A stretch of DNA of 5,859 bases, from positions 1 to 5,859 of the forward strand of contig DAHZDR010000542.1 of NCBI GenBank assembly GCA_027403435.1. Reading direction: 5' to 3'. Below are positions 1 to 5,732 of the stretch, one piece after another (positions within the stretch are counted from its first letter, which is position 1; each line of letters begins with the position of its first letter). Below the pieces are notes generated by a model. It made no database searches, was not told where the DNA came from, and was given only the letters and a program-made list of their open reading frames with translations. Source of the DNA: Deltaproteobacteria bacterium. GTDB taxonomy: Bacteria > Desulfobacterota > Binatia > Binatales > Binataceae. The position numbers were made by a program, and so were the translations under genes.

Positions 1-301
1 GAACTACGTGGGCCAATCGATCACCGTGCTGCGCCAGAACATGACGGATGGCCACGCCGACGTTTTCAGCACGATCACCATCCCCGGCGAAGATCCAATC
101 GACCTCGAGTTGCGCTTCGCGCGCGCGGCTGACGGATGGAAAATCTACGACGTCGCGGTTGACGAGGTCAGCGTCACTTCCAATTATCGCACGCAGTTCG
201 ACCATGTGCTCCGCGAGCGCGGCTTCGATACGCTGATGGCGGACTTAAAGGCGAAACGGCGACAGCTTGAGGCGTCGCTGGCGAACAACGGCGGCAATTA
301 A
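1..301 (+). CDS. MlaC/Ttg2D-family phospholipid-binding protein, C-terminal part (5' end outside window)
   Basis: The frame is open from the window edge (Asn-Tyr-Val at positions 2-10) to a TAA at 299-301, so about 99 C-terminal residues are seen and the start and signal peptide are missing. The GTG at 8 is probably an internal valine codon. The stretch DGWKIYDVAVDEVSVTSNYR followed by QF and a short basic helical tail is typical of the C-terminal half of MlaC/Ttg2D (toluene tolerance) proteins, where the usual pattern is gWkvyDv.veGvSlv.nYR.qF. Known family role: a soluble periplasmic carrier that moves phospholipids between the outer membrane and an inner-membrane MCE-type ABC transporter. 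The hopanoid-associated HpnM proteins belong to the same superfamily and cannot be excluded from this fragment. The gene is convergent with the SDR gene at 328-1110, with 26 bases between the stops and no clear terminator hairpin. Confidence 0.85.
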   Translation, partial: NYVGQSITVLRQNMTDGHADVFSTITIPGEDPIDLELRFARAADGWKIYDVAVDEVSVTSNYRTQFDHVLRERGFDTLMADLKAKRRQLEASLANNGGN

Positions 302-327
302 CGCCGGGACGGACGATCGCGCGCCGC

Positions 328-1110
328 CTACCAGGCGACGTAGCCGCCATCGATCGCCAGCACCGTGCCGGTAACGTAGCTCGACGCCGGGCTGGCGAGA
401 TAAATTACCGCGCCGCGAATCTCCTCGGGCCGGCCCAGCCGTCCGAGCGGCGTCCCCTGTTCCATCCGCTCGCGATTCCGCGACTTCGCCATCCCGGCCT
501 CGGTCGCCTCGGTGGGAATCCATCCGGGCGCGATCGCGTTGACCAGAATTCCGTACCGCGCCCATTCGACCGCGAGCTGGCGGGTCAGATTGACGAGCGC
601 CGCCTTGGCCGCGACGTAGGCCGAGAGCCGATAGATCGAGCTCGCGACCGTGCCGTAAATCGAGCTCATATTGATGATGCGGCCGGGCCGATCTTTTTCG
701 ATTAGCCCGCGCGCGAAACGCTGCGCCAGCATCATCGGCGCGGACAGGTTGGTCGCGAGCGCGGCGTCCCAGATTTCACGCGAAAGCGTCTCGGCGCGGC
801 CGGTCGGCGAAATTCCGGCGTTGTTAACCAGGATATCGGCCAAGCCGAGCCGCTCGGCGACTTCCGCGACCAGCCGGTCGAGCTCGGCGTCCACCGTGAT
901 GTCGCATGGCACGCCGATCGCGCGCACGCCGTACTCGCGCGCAAGCGCTTCCGCCAGCGGACCGAGGCGATCGCCGCGGCGCGCCGCCAGCGCCACGTCG
1001 GCGCCCGCCAGCGCCAGCGCCCGGGCGCATTCGACGCCCAATCCGGAAGAGGCTCCGGTGACGATTCCGATCCGCCCGCGCAGAGCAAACAATTCGTCAA
1101 GAGCATTCAT
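328..1110 (-). CDS. SDR family NAD(P)-dependent oxidoreductase (classical, 260 aa)
   Basis: This is a complete classical short-chain dehydrogenase of the usual length (260 aa). Visible motifs are the Rossmann glycine motif TGASSGLG (residues 18-25), Arg44-Arg45 after the second strand (suggesting NADP(H) preference, an inference), the acidic Asp70, NNAG (96-99), and the catalytic tetrad Asn121, Ser150, Tyr165 and Lys169 (YVAAK). A PGW motif follows the active site, and the protein ends with VTG...DGGYVAW. The N-terminal LFALRGR-IGIVTG and the GGY-x-AW end resemble the gluconate 5-dehydrogenase/2-deoxygluconate dehydrogenase-like branch, but the substrate cannot be read from sequence. The ATG at 1108-1110 puts the glycine motif at the normal distance from the N terminus; its ribosome binding site is weak. 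It is the last gene of the run, 31 bases after the threonine aldolase stop, so co-transcription is likely. Confidence 0.9.
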   Translation of the reverse strand: MNALDELFALRGRIGIVTGASSGLGVECARALALAGADVALAARRGDRLGPLAEALAREYGVRAIGVPCDITVDAELDRLVAEVAERLGLADILVNNAGISPTGRAETLSREIWDAALATNLSAPMMLAQRFARGLIEKDRPGRIINMSSIYGTVASSIYRLSAYVAAKAALVNLTRQLAVEWARYGILVNAIAPGWIPTEATEAGMAKSRNRERMEQGTPLGRLGRPEEIRGAVIYLASPASSYVTGTVLAIDGGYVAW

Positions 1111-1141
1111 TGCGACTCGCTATTATCCGGAAATTCGCGGT

Positions 1142-2188
1142 CTAACCGGCGAACGCCTCGCCCGCGGCTTCGGCCGCCGCGGCGACCGCGCGATCCACGT
1201 CCGCACGTTCGATCCCATGATGCGTCACCGCGCGAAACGCCGTCGTCCCGCGCGCGCCGATCAGCACGCCGCGATCCTTGAGCGCCGCCGCGAATTTCGC
1301 CGCGCCGGCCGCGTCGCCGTCAACCTCGAACACCACCATGTTGGTCCGCCGTTTGACCGGCCACAGGTTAATCCCCGCCACCAAGCCGAATCCTTCGGCC
1401 AGCGCGCGGGCGTTGCGATGGTCCTCGGCGAGCCGATCGACCATCGTTTCAAGCGCGACGATTCCCGCCGCCGCGATCACTCCCGCCTGACGCATCCCGC
1501 CGCCCAGCAGCTTGCGCATCCGATGCGCCCGCGCGATAAATTCGCGCGAACCGCATAATAGCGAGCCGACCGGACAGGCAAGTCCCTTCGACAGGCAGAA
1601 CGAGACCGTGTCGGCATGCGCGGCGATTTCGCGCGCGGTGGTTTCCAGCGCGATCGCGGCGTTGAAGATGCGCGCGCCGTCGAGATGGACCGGCAGGCGC
1701 CGCGCCCGCGCCAGTTCCGCGACGGCGGCGCAGTGCGAAACTTCGACCGCCGCGCCGGCGCGGAGATTATGCGTGTTTTCGAGCGCGACCATCCCGGGCG
1801 GCGCGAAATGCGCGTCGGGCGGACGCTCCAGCTCCTCGCGCAATTGGCCGAGATCGAGCGCGCCGCCGTCAAGATTGCGAATCGGCGTCATCACCACGCC
1901 GCCCAGCGCGGCGGCGCCGCCCGCTTCATAAACGTAAGTATGCGCCTGATCGCCGAGCAAGGCTTTCGTCCCGCGCCCGCAATGCGTCAGGATCGCGGCC
2001 AGATTCGCCATCGTGCCGCTCGGCACGAACAGCGCCGCCTCCTTGCCGACGATCTCCGCGGCCATCCGCTGGAGCCGGTTGACGGTCGGGTCTTCGCCGT
2101 AAACGTCGTCGCCGAGGGCCGCGCGCGTCATCGCCTCGCGCATCGCGGCGGTCGGCAGCGTCACGGTATCGCTGCGCAAATCGATCAC
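1142..2188 (-). CDS. ltaE: low-specificity L-threonine aldolase
   Basis: This PLP-dependent fold-type I enzyme cleaves L-threonine or L-allo-threonine to glycine and acetaldehyde in the cytoplasm. The 348 aa match the family. Diagnostic features are the N-terminal IDLRSDTVTLPT, GDDVYGEDP (26-34), PSGTMAN (56-62), His83 followed by YEAGGAA (the ring-stacking histidine, numbered 83 also in the E. coli enzyme), ENTHN (137-141), HLDGAR (168-173, with Asp170 and Arg173 contacting the cofactor), and Lys201 in SFCLSKGL as the Schiff-base lysine. All key residues are present, so activity is expected. Stereochemical preference (L-threonine versus L-allo) cannot be told from these motifs. The start is a GTG at 2186-2188, 8 bases after the TAG of the ATPase gene; AGGGAA overlaps that stop and lies 4 bases before the GTG, which suggests translational coupling. 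The SDR gene follows after 31 bases. Confidence 0.93.
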   Translation of the reverse strand: MIDLRSDTVTLPTAAMREAMTRAALGDDVYGEDPTVNRLQRMAAEIVGKEAALFVPSGTMANLAAILTHCGRGTKALLGDQAHTYVYEAGGAAALGGVVMTPIRNLDGGALDLGQLREELERPPDAHFAPPGMVALENTHNLRAGAAVEVSHCAAVAELARARRLPVHLDGARIFNAAIALETTAREIAAHADTVSFCLSKGLACPVGSLLCGSREFIARAHRMRKLLGGGMRQAGVIAAAGIVALETMVDRLAEDHRNARALAEGFGLVAGINLWPVKRRTNMVVFEVDGDAAGAAKFAAALKDRGVLIGARGTTAFRAVTHHGIERADVDRAVAAAAEAAGEAFAG

Positions 2189-2192
2189 GGCG

Positions 2193-2198
2193 TTCCCT
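2193..2198 (-). promoter_or_regulatory. ribosome binding site of the threonine aldolase gene, overlapping the upstream stop
   Basis: AGGGAA on the - strand begins inside the TAG stop codon of the ATPase gene (2197-2199) and sits 4 bases before the GTG start at 2186-2188. This supports the GTG as the true start and indicates that ribosomes finishing the ATPase could re-initiate on the aldolase. Confidence 0.6.
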
Positions 2199-3072
2199 AC
2201 TCGGGCATGATCGCCTTGACGATTTCGTCGATCGCGCGCTTGCTGTCGGCCTCGTCGGTCAGCGACCAGGTGACGGCGACGGTCGCGGCGCGCCGCGGCG
2301 CGATATTCTGCCGAATCAGCTCGCCGGCGTAGATCAGCAGGCGGGTCGAAACGCCCTCTTCCAGTCCCGACGCCTTCAGATGGCGCACCTTTTCGCCGAG
2401 CAGCGCGAGCTGATAGGCCATCTCGCGATCGACGCCCGCCTCGTGCGCGATAATTTCGACTTCCTTATCCGCCGGCGGATAGTCGAACTCGATCGTGACG
2501 AAACGCTGGCGCGTCGAATGCTTCAGGTTTTTCTGGATGCTCTGGTAACCGGGATTGTACGAAATCACCAGCAGGAAGCCATCGTGCGCCTCCAGCGTCT
2601 CGCCGCGCTTTTCGATCGGCAGCAAGCGGCGATGGTCCGAAAGCGGATGGATCAGGACGGTGGTGTCCTTGCGCGCCTCAACGATTTCGTCGAGATAGCA
2701 AATCGCGCCGCGCCGGACGGCCTGCGTCAGCGGCCCATCGACCCATACGGTTTCGTCCGCCTGAATCAGGAAGCGGCCGACCAGATCGCTGCCGGTCAGG
2801 TCCTCATGGCAGGCGACGGTGATCAATTCGCTGGGGCCGCGCTCGAGCGCGGCCAACTGATGCGCCATGTGCTCGACGAAGCGCGTCTTGCCACATCCCG
2901 TGGGGCCTTTGAGCAGGACCGGCAGACGAGCCTTGTAAGCGGCGGTGAAAATCTCCACTTCGTCGCCGATCGGCAGATAGTAGGGCGTGTTGCCGGGGTC
3001 GAGATGACGAACCTCGGGGCCTTCGTGGCTGCCCTGCATGCGGGTATCGAATTTTTTCAGTTCAATCGCCAT
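2197..3072 (-). CDS. CbbQ/NirQ/NorQ-type MoxR AAA+ ATPase
   Basis: This 291-aa MoxR-group AAA+ protein has Walker A GPTGCGKT (residues 56-63), the family stretch HEDLTGSDLVGRF (89-101), Walker B ICYLDE (124-129), sensor-1 Asn173 in SYNPGYQ, and STRQRF (186-191) with the probable arginine finger. Known relatives are CbbQ (Rubisco activase with CbbO), NorQ/NirQ (maturation of nitric oxide reductase with NorD) and GpvN (gas vesicle). They form hexamers and remodel a target recruited by a VWA-domain partner. No such partner and no Rubisco, nor or gas vesicle gene is in this window, so the target is unknown and I give no symbol. The ATG at 3070-3072 has a good AAAGGTGA ribosome binding site. The gene starts 65 bases after cysS, seems to have its own promoter, and leads into the threonine aldolase gene with an 8-base gap. 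Confidence 0.9.
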   Translation of the reverse strand: MAIELKKFDTRMQGSHEGPEVRHLDPGNTPYYLPIGDEVEIFTAAYKARLPVLLKGPTGCGKTRFVEHMAHQLAALERGPSELITVACHEDLTGSDLVGRFLIQADETVWVDGPLTQAVRRGAICYLDEIVEARKDTTVLIHPLSDHRRLLPIEKRGETLEAHDGFLLVISYNPGYQSIQKNLKHSTRQRFVTIEFDYPPADKEVEIIAHEAGVDREMAYQLALLGEKVRHLKASGLEEGVSTRLLIYAGELIRQNIAPRRAATVAVTWSLTDEADSKRAIDEIVKAIMPE

Positions 3073-3075
3073 CGC

Positions 3076-3083
3076 TCACCTTT
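3076..3083 (-). promoter_or_regulatory. ribosome binding site of the MoxR ATPase gene
   Basis: AAAGGTGA on the - strand lies 3 bases before the ATG at 3070-3072, with its AGG core about 6 bases away. It is the strongest Shine-Dalgarno match among the internal genes here and supports the chosen start. Confidence 0.7.
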
Positions 3084-3111
3084 ATCGCACGGCGCTCCGG
3101 ATGTCGCCCGG

Positions 3112-3141
3112 ATTGTAGGAAAGGGCGCGCGTCGGATTCAA
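3112..3141 (-). promoter_or_regulatory. putative sigma70-type promoter for the ATPase-aldolase-SDR unit
   Basis: On the - strand, TTGAAT (3136-3141) and TACAAT (3112-3117) are separated by 18 bases. The -10 matches 5 of 6 consensus bases and the -35 matches 4 of 6. The -35 overlaps the cysS stop codon (3138-3140). The predicted transcript would start near 3105 and carry a leader of about 30 bases with the ribosome binding site at 3076-3083. Both AT-rich hexamers stand out from the GC-rich surroundings. This is prediction by eye only. Confidence 0.4.
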
Positions 3142-4607
3142 GTTGCAACACGCCTGGGCATCACCACCACGCCCGTCTTCGTATCCTTGACGACATAGTC
3201 CATCGCTTCAATCAGCGCGCGCAATTCGTCGGAACGGGCAAAGTTCTTATCCGCTCTCGCCTTTTCGCGTTCGCTGACCAACCGGCTAACTTCCGGCGGA
3301 AGCACTCCGGCGCGCACTTCGTCGAGCCGCTTCGCCAGATCGAGGCCCAACATCTGATCGAAGCGCCGCAGCGTTTGCCAGATCCTCTGGTCGTGCAGCC
3401 GATACGCCTGGGCCACCATTTCGAGCACGACCGCCATCGCCTGCGGCGTATTCAAGTCGTGGTTGAGCGCCTGGTGAAAGCGTTCGGCGTACTCTTGAGC
3501 CCAAGCGGAATCTTGTTCGCTCGCCAGCGCCGATTCGTTCAAATTGCGCGCGAACTCGTTCAGATAGTCGAGATTACTTTGCGCGGCGCGCACCGACTCG
3601 AGACTGAACGCCAGCTCCGATCGATATTTCGCGCCGAGGCAGAGCATCCGGAACGCCAGCGGATTGATTCCCGCCGCAATCAAATCGGCAAGCACGGGAA
3701 AGCGGCCCGCGCTCTTCGAAATCTTCGCCCCCTCCATCCCGACCAGAAACGCGTTATGCACGAAGTAACGCGCAAACGGATGGCCCGTCGCGCTCTCGGA
3801 CTGCGCAATCTCGTTCTCGTGATGGACTGGAATATGGTCGAGGCCGCCCGAATGAATATCCAGCGTCTCGCCCAGATATTTCATCGACATCGCCGAGCAT
3901 TCGATATGCCATCCGGGATAGCCGCGTCCCCACGGCGAATCCCATTGCATCAGATGATGCGGCTGATTGAGCACCCAGAGCGCGAAATCGTGCGGACTTT
4001 TTTTGTCCGCCGAATGCTCCAGCCGCTGGCCCGCGTGCTGCTCGGCGAGACTCTGGCGCGCAAGCCGGCCTCTCCCGCCCGGACCGCGCCACTTTTCAAC
4101 GTCGAAGTAAACGCCCGACGGCGTAACGTAGCCGTGGCCGTTGGCGAGGATGCGCGTAATCACCGCGATCATCGCGTCGATATTGCCGGTCGCGCGGCAA
4201 AGCGCGCTTTGCGGCGGCGCCGGATGATCGCCGGCGGGAGCGTCGGACGGCAGCTCGATATTGAGCGCGGCGCAATCGCGCTTGAACTGCGCGATATAAA
4301 AATCCGCCACTTCGAGCGGAGATTTGCCCTGGGCGCGGGCGGTCTTTTCGATTTTGTCCTCGCCCGCGTCGGCGTCTGAGGTCAGATGGCCGACATCGGT
4401 GATATTCATCACATGCCGCACGTCGTAGCCGTTGAAGCGCAGCGCGCGCTTGAGCGTATCGACGAAAACGTACGCGCGCATATTGCCCAGATGCTGCGGC
4501 AGATAGACGGTCGGCCCGCACGAATAGAAAGTTACGACGCCGGGCGTGAGCGGAACGAACTCTTCGACCGCGCGGATCAGCGAATTATAAATCTGCAACG
4601 GTTTCAC
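3138..4607 (-). CDS. cysS: cysteinyl-tRNA synthetase
   Basis: This class I aminoacyl-tRNA synthetase charges tRNA-Cys with cysteine. The 489 aa are somewhat longer than the 461-aa E. coli enzyme. The four zinc ligands are present as Cys30 (SCGPTVY), Cys237 (GWHIECS), His262 and Glu266 (VHHENEIAQ), with the last three spaced as in E. coli. The HIGH-equivalent is HLGN (39-42) and the KMSKS loop is KISKS (295-299). The extra length lies mainly in three places: GHLTSDADAGEDK (73-85), a known variant that goes with GGLDHIPVHH; an Ala/Pro-rich stretch at about 121-137 before RAT; and RGPGGRG (174-180). The start is GTG at 4605-4607: an in-frame TAG lies about 20 bases upstream and no better start lies between, though its ribosome binding site is weak. 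The gap to the DCC gene is 70 bases and holds no convincing promoter. It should be essential unless a second cysS exists. Confidence 0.95.
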   Translation of the reverse strand: MKPLQIYNSLIRAVEEFVPLTPGVVTFYSCGPTVYLPQHLGNMRAYVFVDTLKRALRFNGYDVRHVMNITDVGHLTSDADAGEDKIEKTARAQGKSPLEVADFYIAQFKRDCAALNIELPSDAPAGDHPAPPQSALCRATGNIDAMIAVITRILANGHGYVTPSGVYFDVEKWRGPGGRGRLARQSLAEQHAGQRLEHSADKKSPHDFALWVLNQPHHLMQWDSPWGRGYPGWHIECSAMSMKYLGETLDIHSGGLDHIPVHHENEIAQSESATGHPFARYFVHNAFLVGMEGAKISKSAGRFPVLADLIAAGINPLAFRMLCLGAKYRSELAFSLESVRAAQSNLDYLNEFARNLNESALASEQDSAWAQEYAERFHQALNHDLNTPQAMAVVLEMVAQAYRLHDQRIWQTLRRFDQMLGLDLAKRLDEVRAGVLPPEVSRLVSEREKARADKNFARSDELRALIEAMDYVVKDTKTGVVVMPRRVAT

Positions 4608-4677
4608 GATAACGCCCGGATTAGCCTAGCGTGCACGGCGGATACGCAACAAGGCGATCGGTCGAAGCCGCGCGGGT

Positions 4678-5118
4678 TCAGCCCTGGCAGGCGCGATTGG
4701 CGCGCGCCGCCGCGCCTGGCTGATAGCGGTAGCGCGAACCCGCGATACGCTGGTACTGGCGCTCGGCGAGCCAGGCAAAGCCCGGCAGATACCAAAGATA
4801 GGCGAGCCATCCGCGCGCGCCCCGCTGATGGCGCAACACCTCGTTGACGGCGCGCGCGCCGCGCCATACCCGGCCACAATCGTCAACCACATGCAACGCT
4901 TCCATCAGCGCCGGCATGGTCAAGTTGGGAAAGCCGGCGCGGGCGGCTTCGTTGTTGAAATCGATCAGGTCGATATGCCCGGAGTTGTCGAAGACACGCA
5001 CCGCTTCGGCGCCCATCCGGCACAGTTCGCAGCCGCCGTCATACAGGACCGCGATCCGTCCGGGACGGGCGCGGCCGGGAGCCGCGGCGGTCGTCGTGGA
5101 GCCGGCTTGCGGATCCAT
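4678..5118 (-). CDS. DCC-family (DUF393) thiol-disulfide oxidoreductase-like protein
   Basis: This 146-aa protein has the hallmark YDGGCELC (residues 26-33) with Asp27, Cys30 and Cys33 of the DxxCxxC motif that names the DCC family. After it come a thioredoxin-like segment (HIDLIDFNNE), a VWRGARAV stretch, and the typical C-terminal GWLAYLWYLPGFAWLAERQY with RIAGSRYRY. These proteins are predicted thioredoxin-fold redox proteins, and their partners are mostly unknown. I see no signal peptide; the first 20 residues are a low-complexity Ala/Thr/Gly/Arg tail. The hydrophobic patch near residues 103-116 is usual for the family and is probably not a membrane segment. The ATG at 5116-5118 lies 6 bases after the stop of the LeuA-domain gene, and GAGG at 5123-5126 overlaps that stop, so the two genes are probably translationally coupled. 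The arginine-rich end may be lineage-specific. Confidence 0.85.
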   Translation of the reverse strand: MDPQAGSTTTAAAPGRARPGRIAVLYDGGCELCRMGAEAVRVFDNSGHIDLIDFNNEAARAGFPNLTMPALMEALHVVDDCGRVWRGARAVNEVLRHQRGARGWLAYLWYLPGFAWLAERQYQRIAGSRYRYQPGAAARANRACQG

Positions 5119-5122
5119 CGCG

Positions 5123-5126
5123 CCTC
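5123..5126 (-). promoter_or_regulatory. ribosome binding site of the DCC gene, overlapping the upstream stop
   Basis: GAGG on the - strand shares bases with the TGA stop (5125-5127) of the LeuA-domain gene and sits 4 bases before the ATG at 5116-5118. This decides the start and suggests coupled translation of the two small proteins. Confidence 0.5.
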
Positions 5127-5637
5127 AGCGCTGGCCGTATTTGGGATTGCGCGCCATCTCGCGCAGACGCAGATTCTCGCGCCAAATCCGCCATTCGTAG
5201 CCTTCGACCAGCGACTTCCAGCCCGCTTCGATCGTATTGCCCGAGCGCGCCAGCGTGGTCCATAAAAGCCGCCCGTCGGTGAATTTGTTGACCGTGATCA
5301 CATCGGCCTCGGTCGATTCGCCGGTGGCGTGCGCGTAGGTCTCGGTGACCTTCACTTCGGCCAGATAAGGGAAATATTTGAGCAGCGCCTTGCGCAGCGC
5401 GTTGTCGAGCGCATGCACCACGCCGACTCCGCGCGCGGCTTCGGTCTCTTCGACGTCGCCGATCCGGATCACGATCGTCGCGTCGCAGACCATCCGGCCC
5501 TCGAAGTAATCGTCGATCACCCGGCGCCGGATAATCTGGAAGGGCGCCGCGTAATCGGGCGAGCTCTTGAGTTCGGCCAGCTCGCGCGAAGCCTGCGGCG
5601 CTTGCTGTTCTTCAAAAATCGATTCGCTGTCGGGCAC
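5125..5637 (-). CDS. stand-alone LeuA/CimA-type allosteric (LeuA_dimer) domain protein
   Basis: This 170-aa protein resembles only the C-terminal regulatory domain of 2-isopropylmalate synthase (LeuA) and, more closely by eye, of citramalate synthase (CimA). After a polar N-terminal tail (1-30) comes FQIIRRRVI, then the strand DATIVIRIGD (52-61), GVGVVHALDNALRKALLKYF (70-89, compare the family pattern GxGPVxALdxALRkaL), LAEVKVTETY (92-101), and LWTTLARSGNTIEAGWKSLV (125-144, compare WxTVGVSxNIIEASWxAL). In full-length enzymes this domain binds leucine or isoleucine and dimerises. No TIM-barrel HMGL catalytic domain is encoded upstream, where a FabG-like gene ends. The GTG start (5635-5637) has an AAGGAA site 6 bases before it, an in-frame TAG directly upstream (5641-5643), and its own likely promoter, so it looks like a real small gene rather than a broken one. 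Function is inferred: it may bind an amino acid or assemble with a synthase encoded elsewhere. Confidence 0.82.
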   Translation of the reverse strand: MPDSESIFEEQQAPQASRELAELKSSPDYAAPFQIIRRRVIDDYFEGRMVCDATIVIRIGDVEETEAARGVGVVHALDNALRKALLKYFPYLAEVKVTETYAHATGESTEADVITVNKFTDGRLLWTTLARSGNTIEAGWKSLVEGYEWRIWRENLRLREMARNPKYGQR

Positions 5638-5643
5638 CGGCTA

Positions 5644-5649
5644 TTCCTT
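5644..5649 (-). promoter_or_regulatory. ribosome binding site deciding the GTG start of the LeuA-domain gene
   Basis: AAGGAA on the - strand lies 6 bases before the GTG at 5635-5637. Together with the in-frame TAG at 5641-5643 it shows that translation starts here and not further upstream as part of a longer enzyme. Confidence 0.7.
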
Positions 5650-5656
5650 GTACGCA

Positions 5657-5685
5657 ATTATCGTGGCCGTTTGGCCAAGGTTCAA
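5657..5685 (-). promoter_or_regulatory. putative sigma70-type promoter of the LeuA-domain/DCC unit
   Basis: On the - strand, TTGAAC (5680-5685) and GATAAT (5657-5662) are exactly 17 bases apart. The -35 matches 4 of 6 consensus bases and the -10 matches 5 of 6. The start of transcription would fall near 5650, giving a very short leader with the ribosome binding site almost at its 5' end. The promoter lies in the 95-base gap after the FabG-like gene. The prediction is by eye. Confidence 0.5.
5664..5677. promoter_or_regulatory. hyphenated palindrome in the promoter spacer, possible operator
   Basis: TGGCC, 4 bases, GGCCA forms a perfect 5+5 dyad lying wholly between the predicted -35 and -10 hexamers. 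A dyad in this place could be a repressor site or a spacer-binding activator site. The arms are short, so chance in GC-rich DNA is possible. It is too weak and lacks a T-run for a terminator. Confidence 0.3.
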
Positions 5686-5732
5686 GCGAATTTCCATCAC
5701 GAACGCCACGGCGGCGCAATCGTCGTCGCCAG

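Noticed and set aside
325..337. Small hairpin CGCCT-ACC-AGGCG near the convergent gene ends, as a possible terminator
   Set aside because: It has only 5 pairs, no T-run, and overlaps the coding end and stop of the SDR gene. The 26-base gap between the convergent stops holds nothing better.
1111..1141. GATAAT at about 15 bases before the SDR start as a -10 element
   Set aside because: No -35-like hexamer lies 16-18 bases upstream, and the leader would be only a few bases long.
671..1558. Long + strand open frame spanning the SDR and threonine aldolase genes
   Set aside because: It overlaps two well-supported genes and their gap, and its product is low-complexity Arg/Ser/Ala sequence without family features.
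1616..3198. Two + strand open frames (1616-2332 and 2380-3198) opposite the aldolase and ATPase genes
   Set aside because: Both are antisense to genes with complete catalytic motifs and show no domain of their own.
4197..4250. Compensating frameshifts in cysS around the Ala/Pro-rich insert
   Set aside because: The other two frames of this strand give arginine-rich sequence without the expected motif, while the called frame runs into RAT-GNI at the right place.
3375..4379. Long open frame on the + strand opposite cysS (334 codons)
   Set aside because: It lies wholly antisense to cysS, which has all its motifs. The translation is arginine/histidine-rich with no recognisable domain, as expected for an antisense shadow in GC-rich DNA.
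4608..4677. Possible cysS promoter (TTGTTG or TTGCGT with TAGGCT or GCTAAT)
   Set aside because: Only about 3 of 6 consensus matches in each hexamer at 18-base spacing, so not above chance. cysS may be read from the upstream unit.
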